Under the pieces are notes generated by a model. That model was not told the DNA's origin. It saw nothing but the letters and a program-made list of their open reading frames with translations, and did no database searches. Of a DNA stretch of 64,000 nt, positions 18,518-26,467 are shown one piece after another (positions within the stretch are counted from its first letter, which is position 1; the number at the start of each line of letters is the position of its first letter). This stretch comes from Actinomyces gaoshouyii (GTDB lineage Bacteria > Actinomycetota > Actinomycetes > Actinomycetales > Actinomycetaceae). The DNA is taken from the NCBI RefSeq assembly GCF_002072175.1, contig NZ_MVIV01000002.1, positions 62,001 through 126,000 of the forward strand, given 5' to 3'. Position numbers and translations under genes: made by a program.

Positions 18518-18687
18518 TGGGTGCCTCCTGGGTGAGATGTGGCAATGGTGCGTCACCGATTCTTCCACGGATCGAGTCGATCGGGTACCGGGCGATGGTC
18601 CCGGGACTCCGGCTCACTCCGACTCCGACGCGGCAGGGCGGTGCGGCGGCGCAGCAGGATGACCCGGCAGCGCTGGCAGCTGTGCGG

Positions 18688-19437
18688 TCAGTCGGGCGCG
18701 GGGCCGCCGTGCTGGCGGATCCAGGCGTGCATGGCCACGGCGGCGGCCGCGGCCACGTTGATGGATCGGGTGGAGCCGTACTGGCCGATCCGGTGGAGGC
18801 GGGAGCAGCCTGCGAGGAGCTCCTCGCTGATGCCCTGGCCTTCGGAGCCGAAGATCATGAGGCAGCGCTCGGGGAGGCCCGCCTGTTCCAGCGGCGTCGA
18901 GCCGGGACCGTTGTCGATGGCGATCGGCTCATAGCCCTCGGCGATCGCCCAGGCGAGGAGGCCTTCCGGGCCGGGATGGTGGCGCACGTCGAGGTAGCGG
19001 TCGGTCACCATGGCGCCGCGACGGTTCCAGCGGCGCCGCCCCACGATATGGATGCCGGAGACGTTGAAGGCGTTGGCGCTGCGCACGATGGACCCGATAT
19101 TGAGGTCCTGGCTGACGTTCTCGATGGCCACCTGGAGCGGGTGGGCGCGAGAGGCGAGGTCGGCGCGGATGGCTTCCACGCTCCAGTACCGGTAGCGGTC
19201 GACGACGTTGCGCCGGTCCCCGCCGGAGAGCAGCTCGGGATCGTAGCGGGGATCATCCGGCCAGGCCTCGGGTCCGCCCGGCCACGGCCCCACCCCGACC
19301 TCGCGGACGTCAGTGGGACGGTCCTCCTCCGCAGGCAGGCCGGCCCAGTAGTCGCACTCGCCGGGACCGTATGACTCGTGAGCAGCGTCAGCCACGGCGT
19401 CGCGTCCCTCGTTGTTGGCGCTTCTTCCGCAGCCCAT
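18688..19437 (-). CDS. TrmH/SpoU-family RNA 2'-O-methyltransferase
   Basis: About 249 residues. The three SPOUT motifs are present: NVSQDLNIGSIVRSANAFN (motif 1), MIFGSEGQGIS (motif 2) and STRSINVAAAAAVAM (motif 3). They form the trefoil knot that binds S-adenosylmethionine. A Pro/Asp-rich N-terminal 75 residues precede the domain. The start is uncertain: ATG 19437 was chosen. ATG 19479 has an AAGGAG 11 nt upstream, and GTG 19395 has GAGGGA 9 nt upstream. The RNA target (tRNA or rRNA) cannot be told from sequence alone. It lies 94 bases after the ImmA-type gene. Confidence 0.88.
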   Translation of the reverse strand: MGCGRSANNEGRDAVADAAHESYGPGECDYWAGLPAEEDRPTDVREVGVGPWPGGPEAWPDDPRYDPELLSGGDRRNVVDRYRYWSVEAIRADLASRAHPLQVAIENVSQDLNIGSIVRSANAFNVSGIHIVGRRRWNRRGAMVTDRYLDVRHHPGPEGLLAWAIAEGYEPIAIDNGPGSTPLEQAGLPERCLMIFGSEGQGISEELLAGCSRLHRIGQYGSTRSINVAAAAAVAMHAWIRQHGGPAPD

Positions 19438-19531
19438 CGACGATCTGGTCGTAACCCGTCGGGTCGGAAGGACGGACATGACGGTCGCGCTCCTTGTTGC
19501 CAGGAAAGAAGAAGGGGCGAGGAGACACAGA

Positions 19532-20269
19532 TCAGACCAGCCCGTCCAACAGCTCGATGTCGAGCTCGTGAGGGTCGACCACCTCATCGTCATCGTCGCG
19601 CTCGCCCTGCGCAGGCAGGCCGAGCACCCAGGAGAGCGATGCCTGAGGAGCCTTTCCGTCCGCAATTGCACGACGCAGCCCTGTGACGACCCGTTCAGGG
19701 AACCGACGGCGAGCGGAGTACTGCACACGCGCCGACACATCGGCGGGCGTCGCCACCGATGATGGGAGCGAGGTTCCCAGCAGCGCCTCCGTCGAGCGGG
19801 CCAACGCCGAGCGCGCTTCGTCGCCGGGCCTCGCGCGCAGGTACCTCAGCCTGACCTCCAGGGCTTGGGTGGACACGCCGAGCTCCCAGGACACCTGGGC
19901 GACGGTCGCGGCCGTCGCCCGCTCCCAGTCAACGGAGCGGACGCGCTCCACGGGCATGAGCAGGTCGGCGGCGAAGGCATTCGCCATGTTCTCGGCCGCC
20001 TGATCGTCGTGTGAGGACTCGCCCCCGACGAGGAAGTGCCCGAGCTCATGGGCGAGGGTGAAGTTGCTTCGGTACCAGCGCCTCGTCGCTCCCACAACGA
20101 CGACCTTGTGCCCCCCGAGAGTCAGTGAGTAGCCGTCCCCGGACAGCGGGACGACGATCACCTCGACTCCGAGGGCGTCCTCGACCCTGTCGTAGAAGCA
20201 GGAGACGAAGTCCTCCCCCAGGGCGGAGCGAGCATCTGCCGCGACCTGCTGGACCCTCAGGTTCCTCAC
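19532..20269 (-). CDS. ImmA/IrrE-family metallopeptidase
   Basis: 245 residues from a GTG that overlaps the XRE gene stop by four bases (GTGA). The zinc motif HELGH (in FTLAHELGHFLVGG) and the downstream ENMANAFAADLLMP segment are the hallmarks of ImmA/IrrE peptidases. These cleave a partner XRE repressor, as in ICEBs1 and in radiation response. A C-terminal region of about 110 residues follows the catalytic domain. Being co-translated with an XRE repressor strongly suggests a repressor/anti-repressor switch. No phage or ICE genes are next to it, so it may be a remnant or a stand-alone stress module. Confidence 0.85.
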   Translation of the reverse strand: MRNLRVQQVAADARSALGEDFVSCFYDRVEDALGVEVIVVPLSGDGYSLTLGGHKVVVVGATRRWYRSNFTLAHELGHFLVGGESSHDDQAAENMANAFAADLLMPVERVRSVDWERATAATVAQVSWELGVSTQALEVRLRYLRARPGDEARSALARSTEALLGTSLPSSVATPADVSARVQYSARRRFPERVVTGLRRAIADGKAPQASLSWVLGLPAQGERDDDDEVVDPHELDIELLDGLV

Positions 20270-20601
20270 GTCAGCTGCACCTGCCGGTAGACCAGGGCGA
20301 TGTCCTCGAGCACCTGCAGGTCGGCGGAGGAATCGCACGAATAGGTTCCCGTGGGTCGGTCATAGCTGTGCCGCGCAGCCACGCGGACCTCGAAAGGATC
20401 TGCCTCACCGGTGACGAGCCAGTGCATCGTGACACCAAGATGCTCGGCGATGAGTGCGGCCTCGATGGACGACAAGGAGCGGGTCCCGGCGAGAGCCTTG
20501 GACATCGCCGACTCGCTCAGGCCGACGGCGGCAGCCAGAGCCGCCTGAGTCTGATCGCGCTCGACCAACGCCTCTTTGATGCGCGTACCGATGGAGCACA
20601 T
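20266..20601 (-). CDS. XRE-family helix-turn-helix regulator
   Basis: A 111-residue protein. The HTH domain covers about residues 5-66, with TQAALAAAVGLSESAMSKALAG as the helix-turn-helix. The C-terminal tail of about 40 residues would be the protease-sensitive or dimerising part. It overlaps the ImmA-type gene by four bases. A perfect 15-bp palindrome lies 22 bases upstream of its start and just upstream of a TACGCT -10 box, as expected for autorepression. The start codon ATG at 20601 is 7 nt after that box, so the mRNA is probably leaderless. Confidence 0.88.
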   Translation of the reverse strand: MCSIGTRIKEALVERDQTQAALAAAVGLSESAMSKALAGTRSLSSIEAALIAEHLGVTMHWLVTGEADPFEVRVAARHSYDRPTGTYSCDSSADLQVLEDIALVYRQVQLT

Positions 20602-20608
20602 GGCCTCA

Positions 20609-20637
20609 AGCGTACAGGCCAGTTTCGATTATCGAAA
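20609..20637 (-). promoter_or_regulatory. Autoregulatory promoter and operator of the XRE-ImmA pair
   Basis: TTTCGATTATCGAAA (20623-20637) is a perfect 7-bp inverted repeat with a single central base. On the minus strand it lies 8 bases before the -10 box TACGCT (20609-20614), so a repressor bound here would cover the spacer and part of the -35 region. Confidence 0.65.
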
Positions 20638-20739
20638 GATGGGCGACCGCAGAGTACGCCACACCGCCCTGGCGGACCCGGCCGTCTATTCCACGAGCAG
20701 AGCACAGGATGACGAGCCCTCACGGACTGGACCGCGGGC

Positions 20740-21309
20740 TCAGTCCAGCCCGAGGTCGGTCAGGCCCAGAGCGGCGCAGTACGGCACGCCGGCAGCCTCG
20801 ATGCGCTCGCGGGCACCGGTGGCTCGGTCGACGACGACGGCCACGGCCAGGACCGTCGCACCGGCCTCGCGCAGGGCCTCGACAGCCTCGAGCGGGGAGC
20901 CGCCGGTCGTCGAGGTGTCCTCGAGGACGACGACACGGCGCCCCTCGACGGACGGGCCCTCGATACGGCGCTTCATGCCGTGGTCCTTGGCCGCCTTGCG
21001 CACGACGAAGGCGTCCAGATCGAGCCCCCGGGCGGCCGCCGCGTGCAGCATGGCGGTGGCCACCGGGTCCGCGCCCATCGTGAGCCCGCCGACAGCGTCG
21101 TAGTCCTCGGTGCTCAGGCCCGCCTCCTCGAGCATGTCGAGCATGACGTGGCCGATGAGGGGCGCGGCCTCGTGGTGGAGAGTGGCGCGACGCATATCCA
21201 CGTAGAAGTCGGAGGTCAGGCCGGAGGCCAGGGTGACGGTGCCGCGCACGACGGCGAGCTCGCCGACGAGCGCGGCCAGCCGTGCGCGCTGGGGATCATT
21301 GGTGCTCAC
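20740..21309 (-). CDS. pyrE: Orotate phosphoribosyltransferase
   Basis: A 189-residue enzyme transferring phosphoribose from PRPP to orotate. The PRPP-binding motif is VVVLEDTSTTGGSPLEAV in the C-terminal half. TLASGLTSDFYVDMRRA and the VRKAAKDHGMKRRIEG flexible loop also fit the family. The GTG at 21309 is 7 nt after a TAGCCT box, giving a likely leaderless transcript. The tpx terminator hairpin sits immediately upstream, so the two genes are separate units. Confidence 0.95.
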   Translation of the reverse strand: MSTNDPQRARLAALVGELAVVRGTVTLASGLTSDFYVDMRRATLHHEAAPLIGHVMLDMLEEAGLSTEDYDAVGGLTMGADPVATAMLHAAAARGLDLDAFVVRKAAKDHGMKRRIEGPSVEGRRVVVLEDTSTTGGSPLEAVEALREAGATVLAVAVVVDRATGARERIEAAGVPYCAALGLTDLGLD

Positions 21310-21316
21310 GGGCTCA

Positions 21317-21322
21317 AGGCTA
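21317..21322 (-). promoter_or_regulatory. -10 box of a leaderless pyrE promoter
   Basis: TAGCCT on the minus strand with 7 nt to the GTG start. Confidence 0.5.
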
Positions 21323-21328
21323 GACGAT

Positions 21329-21367
21329 CCGGGCCCTGGGCTCCCGCTTGGGGAGTCCAGGGCCCGG
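21329..21367 (-). terminator. Terminator after tpx
   Basis: A 17-bp stem with one G-U pair and a GCTTG loop, beginning 15 bases beyond the tpx stop and ending 7 bases before the pyrE -10 box. Confidence 0.75.
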
Positions 21368-21382
21368 CTGGGAGCGGGCGAC

Positions 21383-21880
21383 TCAGGAGAGCGCGGCGAT
21401 GGCGGCCTCGTAGTCGGGCTCCTGCGAGATGTCGGGGACCTGCTCGGTGTAGAGCACTGTGCCCTGCGCGTCGAGGACGACAACGGCGCGCGAGAGCAGC
21501 CCCGCCATCGGAGTATCGGTAATGGTCACGCCGTAGTCCGTCCCGAAAGTGGAGCGGAAGCTCGAGGCGGTCAGGACGCCGTCGATGCCCTCGGCGCCGC
21601 AGAAGCGGGCGTGCGCGAAGGGGAGATCCGCCGAGACGCACAGGACGGTGGTGTTCTCCAAGGAGGCGGCGCGCTTGTTGAACTCGCGCACGCTGGTGGC
21701 GCACACACCCGTGTCGATGGACGGGAAGATGTTGAGCACGAGGCGCTCGCCGCGCAGCGACTCGCTCGTCACCGGCGCAAGGTCGGCTCCGGCGAGCTCG
21801 AAGGCGGGCGCCTCGACTCCGACGGCGGGCAGGGTTCCGATAGTCGTGATGGGGTCTCCATGACGGGTGATCTCAGCCAT
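21383..21880 (-). CDS. tpx: Thiol peroxidase (2-Cys peroxiredoxin, Tpx type)
   Basis: 165 residues. The peroxidatic Cys60 lies in SIDTGVCATSVREFN and the resolving Cys94 in ARFCGAEGI. Both positions and the spacing of 34 match the Tpx family. It reduces hydrogen and alkyl peroxides in the cytoplasm with thioredoxin. The ATG at 21880 has a CATGAT box exactly 6 nt upstream. It is monocistronic. Confidence 0.96.
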   Translation of the reverse strand: MAEITRHGDPITTIGTLPAVGVEAPAFELAGADLAPVTSESLRGERLVLNIFPSIDTGVCATSVREFNKRAASLENTTVLCVSADLPFAHARFCGAEGIDGVLTASSFRSTFGTDYGVTITDTPMAGLLSRAVVVLDAQGTVLYTEQVPDISQEPDYEAAIAALS

Positions 21881-21995
21881 GACGCCATCATGGCAGGACT
21901 ATCGTCCTCCATCGAGTGCAGTCCGCCTGCCGCGAACCGGAGCGCTTCGGCCCCCGTCGGTGCCCAGCCGCCCACCGGGGCGCGGGCCGTGAGCG

Positions 21996-22820
21996 TCAGT
22001 ACTGCGTGCTGGCCGAGGCGTGCCCGGCGACACGGCGCACGAACCATCTCGGCGCCAGCCTCAGCGCCGCATTGCCCACCTGGTAGCGGGCCGACGGCGT
22101 GCAGATGACCTGGCCCCGGCGCACCGCCGCGAGCGCGGCGCGGGCGACATCGGCGGCATCGAGCCACATGACCTCGGGCCACTGGGAGCCATCCATGCCG
22201 GCTCGGTCGTGGAACTCGGTACGGGTCAGACCGGGATTGACGACGGTGGCGGTCACCCCGGTGCCCGCCAGCTCGGAGGCGATCCCCTCGGTGAAGGTCC
22301 GCACCCAGGCCTTGTGAGCGGCGTAGGTGCCCATGGCGGTCAGCGCGGTCATGCTGGCGATGTTGAGGATGGCGCCGTGCCCACGACTCACCATGCCGGG
22401 AAGGGCCCGGTGGGTGAGGGTCATGACGGCGCCGACCATGACGTCGAGGGCGCGCCTCTCCTGGCCCAGGTCGCCGCCGATGAAGGCCTGACCAACGGCG
22501 AACCCGGCGTTGTTGACGAGCAGGTCGATGGGGCGGGCCGCCACCTGCTCGGCGCTGTGCACGCCCTGCGCCCCGGCGACGGCGCCGGTCACGCCGCCCC
22601 GCAGGCGGGAGGCCACGCGCTCGAGGTCGTCGGGGACGGAGAGGTCGGCGTCGATCACCTGAACACCGACGCCCGCTGTCTGGTGGATCTCCTCGGCGAC
22701 GGCGGCGAGCCGTGCCGCGTCCCTGGCCACGAGCACGAGGTCGTGGTGGGTCTCGGCGAGCTGCCAGGCGAGTTCCAGGCCGATGCCCGATGTGCCTCCG
22801 GTGATGAGCGCTGTTCCCAT
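21996..22820 (-). CDS. Short-chain dehydrogenase/reductase
   Basis: 274 residues of the classical SDR type. The cofactor loop TGGTSGIG is at residues 7-14, NNAG is near residue 107, and the catalytic Ser and YAAHK (Y-x3-K) follow at about 155-171. A later NPGLTRTEF segment is typical. The Arg after the first strand region suggests NADP use, but this is weak. TAGCCT lies exactly 6 nt before the ATG, giving a leaderless mRNA and a promoter divergent from the exonuclease III gene. Substrate unknown. Confidence 0.9.
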   Translation of the reverse strand: MGTALITGGTSGIGLELAWQLAETHHDLVLVARDAARLAAVAEEIHQTAGVGVQVIDADLSVPDDLERVASRLRGGVTGAVAGAQGVHSAEQVAARPIDLLVNNAGFAVGQAFIGGDLGQERRALDVMVGAVMTLTHRALPGMVSRGHGAILNIASMTALTAMGTYAAHKAWVRTFTEGIASELAGTGVTATVVNPGLTRTEFHDRAGMDGSQWPEVMWLDAADVARAALAAVRRGQVICTPSARYQVGNAALRLAPRWFVRRVAGHASASTQY

Positions 22821-22826
22821 GCCCTC

Positions 22827-22832
22827 AGGCTA
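22827..22832 (-). promoter_or_regulatory. -10 box of a leaderless SDR promoter
   Basis: TAGCCT on the minus strand, exactly 6 nt from the ATG. It faces the divergent promoter at 22908 across about 75 bases. Confidence 0.6.
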
Positions 22833-22907
22833 GCGCCAGGGCCCATCGCCCCCCGGGAAGGGGGCGCCGCGCGCTCCTCCCGGGGGGCGGGGTCGCGCTC
22901 CGGCCGG

Positions 22908-22913
22908 TAGCCT
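22908..22913 (+). promoter_or_regulatory. -10 box of a leaderless exonuclease III promoter
   Basis: TAGCCT followed by exactly 6 nt and the ATG at 22920. Confidence 0.6.
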
Positions 22914-22919
22914 CCTGCC

Positions 22920-23732
22920 ATGCGCATCGCCACATGGAACGTCAACTCGATCCGCACCCGAGTCGATCGGGTCGTGGACGTCCTGGAGCGCCACGGCGTC
23001 GACGCCCTCGCCATGCAGGAGATCAAGTGCCGCCCGGACCAGTTCCCGCGCGAGCCCTTCGAGGCGGCGGGCTACGAGCTCGCCATTCACGGCCTGGACC
23101 AGTGGAACGGGGTGGCGATCGCCTCGCGCGTGGGCCTGACCGACGTCGCCACATCCTTCGCCGGGCAACCCGCCTGGGCGGCCAAGGAGGGCACTGCGGC
23201 GGTCGTGGAGGCGCGCGCCGTCGGGGCAACCGTCGGCGGGGCGCTGGAGGGTGAGGCGCCGGTGCGCCTATGGAGCCTGTACGTGCCCAACGGGCGCGAG
23301 CTGGACCACCCGCACTACGCCTACAAACTCGCCTGGTTGTCAGCGCTGAAGGACGACGCCGCCTCCTGGCTCTGCGTCGATGCCTCCCTCCCACTGGCAC
23401 TCGTGGGCGATTGGAATGTGGCGCCCCGCGACGAGGACGTGTGGGATATGGCCGCCTTCGAGGGCGCCACGCATGTCTCGACCCCCGAGCGGGAGGCCTT
23501 CCGCGCCTTCGAGGCGCTCGGGATGGTGGAGGCCACGCGCGGGCGCGTCACGAACTACACCTACTGGGACTACCAGAAGTTGCGATTCCCCAGGAACGAG
23601 GGGATGCGCATCGATTTCGTCTACGGCTCGCCGGCCTTCGAGGCGCGGGTGTCGGGCGCGCTCATCGACCGCGATGAGCGCAAGGGCAAGGGCGCCTCCG
23701 ACCACGTGCCGGTCATCGTGGACCTGGATTGA
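22920..23732 (+). CDS. xth: Exodeoxyribonuclease III (AP endonuclease family)
   Basis: A 270-residue DNA-repair enzyme that cuts at abasic sites and trims 3' ends. The family motifs are in order: TWNVNSIR at residues 5-12, LAMQEIKC with the metal-binding Glu near residue 39, GDWNVAP near residue 162, and GASDHVPVIVDLD at the C-terminus with the catalytic Asp-His. A small insertion follows the AKEGTAAVVEARA region. The ATG is 6 nt after TAGCCT, which fixes the start. The neighbouring downstream gene is a nitroreductase with its own promoter. Confidence 0.96.
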   Translation: MRIATWNVNSIRTRVDRVVDVLERHGVDALAMQEIKCRPDQFPREPFEAAGYELAIHGLDQWNGVAIASRVGLTDVATSFAGQPAWAAKEGTAAVVEARAVGATVGGALEGEAPVRLWSLYVPNGRELDHPHYAYKLAWLSALKDDAASWLCVDASLPLALVGDWNVAPRDEDVWDMAAFEGATHVSTPEREAFRAFEALGMVEATRGRVTNYTYWDYQKLRFPRNEGMRIDFVYGSPAFEARVSGALIDRDERKGKGASDHVPVIVDLD

Positions 23733-23800
23733 CCGGGGAGGCCGGGCGCCCTGGCATGCCGGCCCAGGCATCGCGGCCCACGAGCGCCGCCCTATCGGAT

Positions 23801-23806
23801 TAGGCT
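23801..23806 (+). promoter_or_regulatory. -10 box of a leaderless nitroreductase promoter
   Basis: TAGGCT followed by exactly 6 nt and the ATG at 23813. Confidence 0.6.
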
Positions 23807-23812
23807 CGTGAC

Positions 23813-24667
23813 ATGAGCCCCGCGATGCCCCTTCCAGCCGAGTCATCAGTCCCCTCCGCTGCGCCCTCGGCATCCACCGCGCCGCGGGCGCTGCGCGAGC
23901 CGATGACGGCGCCGGTACGCAGCGCGACCATCGACGCGCTCCTGGCGCACCGCACGATCCGCGCCTTCACGGACGAACCGGTGGGCGAGGAGGTCATGCG
24001 GACCCTGCTGACCGTCGCTCGGGCCTCGGCCACGTCCTCCTACTTCCAGCAGGCGACGATCATCCGCGTGCGCGACGCCGCCGTGCGCGAGGCCGTCCAC
24101 GCCGCCTCCGGGCAGCCCTACGTGGGTGGGGATCGCGGTGAGTTGCTGATCCTCGTCGTCGACCTGCACCGCAACGCCGTCATCCGCGAGCGCGCGGGGG
24201 CCCCGCTCGAGCCCCTGGAGCGCACCTACGCCTTCCTCCAGGGATGCCAGGACGCGCTCATCGCCGGGCAATCCATGGTGGCCGCCGCGGAGTCGCTGGG
24301 CCTGGGCACGTGCTACCTCGGCTCGATCCTCGGCGATCCCGCCGGTCTCATCACTGCCCTGGGGCTGCCCGAGCGGACCTTCCCCCTCCTCGGGCTCCTC
24401 GTGGGCCACCCGGCGCAGGAGCCGCAGTACAAGCCGCGCCTGCCGGAGCAGATCACCGTCGGCATCGACTCCTATCCCCCACTGGAGGAGCACGACGCCG
24501 AGCTGGCCGCCTACGACGAGCGCGTCACCGAGTACTACGACCTGCGGGACGCCTCGCGCCGCGTGGACAGCTTCACCGAGCAGATCGCGCGGATGGTCGG
24601 GCAGGGACGGGCCGCACAGGCACCCGTCCTCGACGTCCTGCACCGCCAGCGGCTCTGCCTCCGCTGA
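23813..24667 (+). CDS. NfsA-like nitroreductase family protein
   Basis: 284 residues. After about 35 disordered residues comes the FMN-binding opening LLAHRTIRAFTDEPV. The AGQSMVAAAESLGLGTCYLGSI segment and PLLGLLVGHPAQEPQYKPRLP follow, matching NADPH-dependent FMN nitro/flavin reductases of the NfsA type. Substrates in vivo are unknown. TAGGCT lies exactly 6 nt before the ATG. It is followed after 19 bases by a serine hydrolase gene, likely co-transcribed. A decayed relative lies at 31695-32340. Confidence 0.88.
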   Translation: MSPAMPLPAESSVPSAAPSASTAPRALREPMTAPVRSATIDALLAHRTIRAFTDEPVGEEVMRTLLTVARASATSSYFQQATIIRVRDAAVREAVHAASGQPYVGGDRGELLILVVDLHRNAVIRERAGAPLEPLERTYAFLQGCQDALIAGQSMVAAAESLGLGTCYLGSILGDPAGLITALGLPERTFPLLGLLVGHPAQEPQYKPRLPEQITVGIDSYPPLEEHDAELAAYDERVTEYYDLRDASRRVDSFTEQIARMVGQGRAAQAPVLDVLHRQRLCLR

Positions 24668-24686
24668 TGCCGGCGAGGAGGCGCAG

Positions 24687-25502
24687 ATGACCAGCGACGC
24701 GCTCCCGGCACTGGGACTGTTCGACTTCCCGACGGCGCTCGTCGTCACCGAGGGCGGCCGGATCATCGCCGAGGCGGGCGGGGTCGACACTGTCTTCCCC
24801 TTCGCCTCCGTGACCAAGCCGATCGTCGCCTGGGCGGCGCTCATCGCCGTCGAGCGCGGCATGCTCGGCCTCGACGACCCCGCCGGCGAGGGGCTGGACG
24901 GCGCGACGATCCGCCACCTGCTCGCCCACGCCAGCGGTATCGCCCCCGACTCCGGCGAGCCGCTCACCGAGCCGGGCACGCGGCGCATCTACTCCAACCG
25001 CGGCATCGAGATCCTGGGACGGCGTCTCACCGAGGCCACAGCCACGAATCTGGAGGCCTGGGTGGAGACCACCGTCCTGGAGCCCTTGGGCATGGCCAGC
25101 GTGCTCATCCCCGGCTCGCCGGCGCACTCGGGGCAGGGCAGCGCCCGCGACCTGTCGATCTTCGCCCGCGAGCTCGCCGCTCCCCGCCTGCTCGGGGCCG
25201 GGCTCGCCGAGCGGGCATGTGCCCCCGTCTATCCCGGCCTGGCCGGCGTCCTCCCCGGCTACGGGAAGCAGAACCCCAATCTCTTCGGCCTGGGGGTGGA
25301 GATCCGGGGCAACAAGCAGCCGCACTGGACCGGCACCGGCAACTCGCCCGCGACCTTCGGGCACTTCGGCCAGTCCGGCTGCTTCCTCTGGGTGGACCCG
25401 GTGGCCGGGCGCCAGGCGGTCTTCCTCGGCGAGCGCCCTTTCGGTCAGACGCACCGGCGCGCCTGGGCCGCGCTGAACGACCAGATCCTCGCCCTCCCAT
25501 AG
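24687..25502 (+). CDS. Serine hydrolase of the beta-lactamase/DD-peptidase fold
   Basis: 271 residues without signal peptide. The catalytic SxxK motif is Ser41-Val-Thr-Lys44 in PFASVTKPIV. The second motif is YSN at residues 102-104, and a HFGQSG segment near residue 226 takes the place of the third motif. That fits class C-like esterases/hydrolases (COG1680 type) rather than a secreted beta-lactamase, because no export signal is seen. A GAGGAGG site precedes the ATG by 6 nt. The stop is followed within 5 bases by a 70-bp palindrome. Confidence 0.85.
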   Translation: MTSDALPALGLFDFPTALVVTEGGRIIAEAGGVDTVFPFASVTKPIVAWAALIAVERGMLGLDDPAGEGLDGATIRHLLAHASGIAPDSGEPLTEPGTRRIYSNRGIEILGRRLTEATATNLEAWVETTVLEPLGMASVLIPGSPAHSGQGSARDLSIFARELAAPRLLGAGLAERACAPVYPGLAGVLPGYGKQNPNLFGLGVEIRGNKQPHWTGTGNSPATFGHFGQSGCFLWVDPVAGRQAVFLGERPFGQTHRRAWAALNDQILALP

Positions 25503-25506
25503 ATGC

Positions 25507-25576
25507 CGAGACCGGTCGAAAATAGGAGCGAGACCGGTCCGGGGACCGGTCTCGCTCCTATTTTCGACCGGTCTCG
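25507..25576. repeat. 70-bp near-perfect palindrome, GAGACCGGTC family, copy A
   Basis: A perfect 34-bp stem with a 2-nt loop. Each arm contains the core GAGACCGGTC twice, at its outer and inner end, separated by a 12-bp spacer (GAAAATAGGAGC). It starts 5 bases after the serine-hydrolase stop, so it will fold as a terminator in RNA. Copies B and C are at 41139 and 62311. Confidence 0.9.
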
Positions 25577-25611
25577 ATGAAGGAAGATGAAGGAAGCGGG
25601 GAGGGGGCGGA

Positions 25612-25617
25612 TACGAT
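25612..25617 (+). promoter_or_regulatory. -10 box of the DEDD exonuclease promoter
   Basis: TACGAT with 7 nt to the ATG at 25625. A tandem repeat of ATGAAGGAAG (25577-25596) lies just upstream. Confidence 0.5.
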
Positions 25618-25624
25618 GCGGGGG

Positions 25625-26347
25625 ATGCCCAGTTCCGCCTCCGCCCGACCGCTGGCGCCGGGCTATGCCGTCGTGGACCTGGAGACCACGGGGCTGTCCC
25701 CCGGCGCTGACGCGATCCTCGAGATCGGCCTCGTTCACCTCGACGCGCGCGGCGAGATCGAGGGCAGTTGGACCTCCCTGGTGGACCCCGGCCCGGGCCC
25801 CGACGGGGCCCGCGAGGTCGGCCCCACATTCATCCACGGACTGACTCCCGCCGACGTCACCGGAGCGCCCCGGATCGCCGATCTGGCCGACCTCCTCGCC
25901 CGGGACCTGGCCGGGAGGGTCGTCGTGGCGCACAACGCCCGCTTCGACCTCGGTTTCCTCGGTCATGCGCTGAGCGGCCTCGGCATCCTCGACGCCGACG
26001 TCCCGATCCCCCAGGTCTGCACCATGCGCCGGGCCCGGGACTACCTCACGACGCCGTCGCGCCGCCTCACCGCCTGCTGCGAAGCGGCCGGCATCCCCCT
26101 CGCGGCGCACCACACGGCGCTCGACGACGCCATGGCCTGCGCCGGCCTGCTGCGCCACTACCTGGCCACAGGCCGCGAGCGCGGACAGGATCGACCGGCC
26201 TGGGGCGATGCCCTGGACGCGGCCGCGGTCTTCGCCGGCCTGCGCTGGGATGACCAGCGAGCCGACGCCGCCCGCTCGCACCTGATGATGCGACGCTGGT
26301 CGGGGGCGGCCCCGCCTCGTTCCACTGGCGCCGGTCGCACCCACTAG
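25625..26347 (+). CDS. DnaQ-like 3'-5' exonuclease (DEDDh)
   Basis: 240 residues. Exonuclease motif I is VVDLETTGL near residue 17, motif II is VVAHNARFDLGFL near residue 104, and motif III is HHTALDDAMACAGLL with the His of the DEDDh subtype near residue 158. The domain is not fused to a polymerase, so it may be a proofreading subunit, an RNase T-like or a general exonuclease. The ATG at 25625 was preferred to the upstream ATG because the domain follows it and TACGAT is 7 nt before. The stop codon lies at the edge of a terminator stem. Confidence 0.88.
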   Translation: MPSSASARPLAPGYAVVDLETTGLSPGADAILEIGLVHLDARGEIEGSWTSLVDPGPGPDGAREVGPTFIHGLTPADVTGAPRIADLADLLARDLAGRVVVAHNARFDLGFLGHALSGLGILDADVPIPQVCTMRRARDYLTTPSRRLTACCEAAGIPLAAHHTALDDAMACAGLLRHYLATGRERGQDRPAWGDALDAAAVFAGLRWDDQRADAARSHLMMRRWSGAAPPRSTGAGRTH

Positions 26348-26384
26348 CGCGGGCAGGACGCACCAGTGGGTGCGACCGGCGCCA
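26326..26384 (+). terminator. Terminator overlapping the exonuclease stop codon
   Basis: A perfect 20-bp stem (26326-26345 with 26365-26384) with a 19-nt loop. The TAG stop begins on the last base of the left arm, so the hairpin includes the last codons. Confidence 0.7.
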
Positions 26385-26398
26385 CTCGGCGTCACGCA

Positions 26399-26447
26399 TC
26401 GGGGCCCGCGCGGAAACTGGGAGTCCCCAGCCCCGCGCGGGCCCCGA
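26399..26447 (-). terminator. Terminator after the sialidase gene
   Basis: A 15-bp outer stem (26399-26413 with 26433-26447) encloses a smaller CTGGG/CCCAG hairpin, 20 bases beyond the sialidase stop. Confidence 0.7.
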
Positions 26448-26467
26448 CCAGACACCGCCGGAGACGC

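Noticed and set aside
15872-18535. An 887-codon open frame over the binding-protein gene and fba
   Set aside because: It runs across two clear minus-strand genes and the gap between them; composition is that of an antisense shadow.
19438-19740. Longer N-terminus for the TrmH-type methyltransferase
   Set aside because: The extension overlaps the ImmA-type gene and has Ser/Thr/Arg-rich non-native composition.
25507-25576. CRISPR repeat or insertion sequence end
   Set aside because: Single isolated palindromes with no spacer array, no transposase and no target duplication were seen; they behave like a palindromic repeat family.
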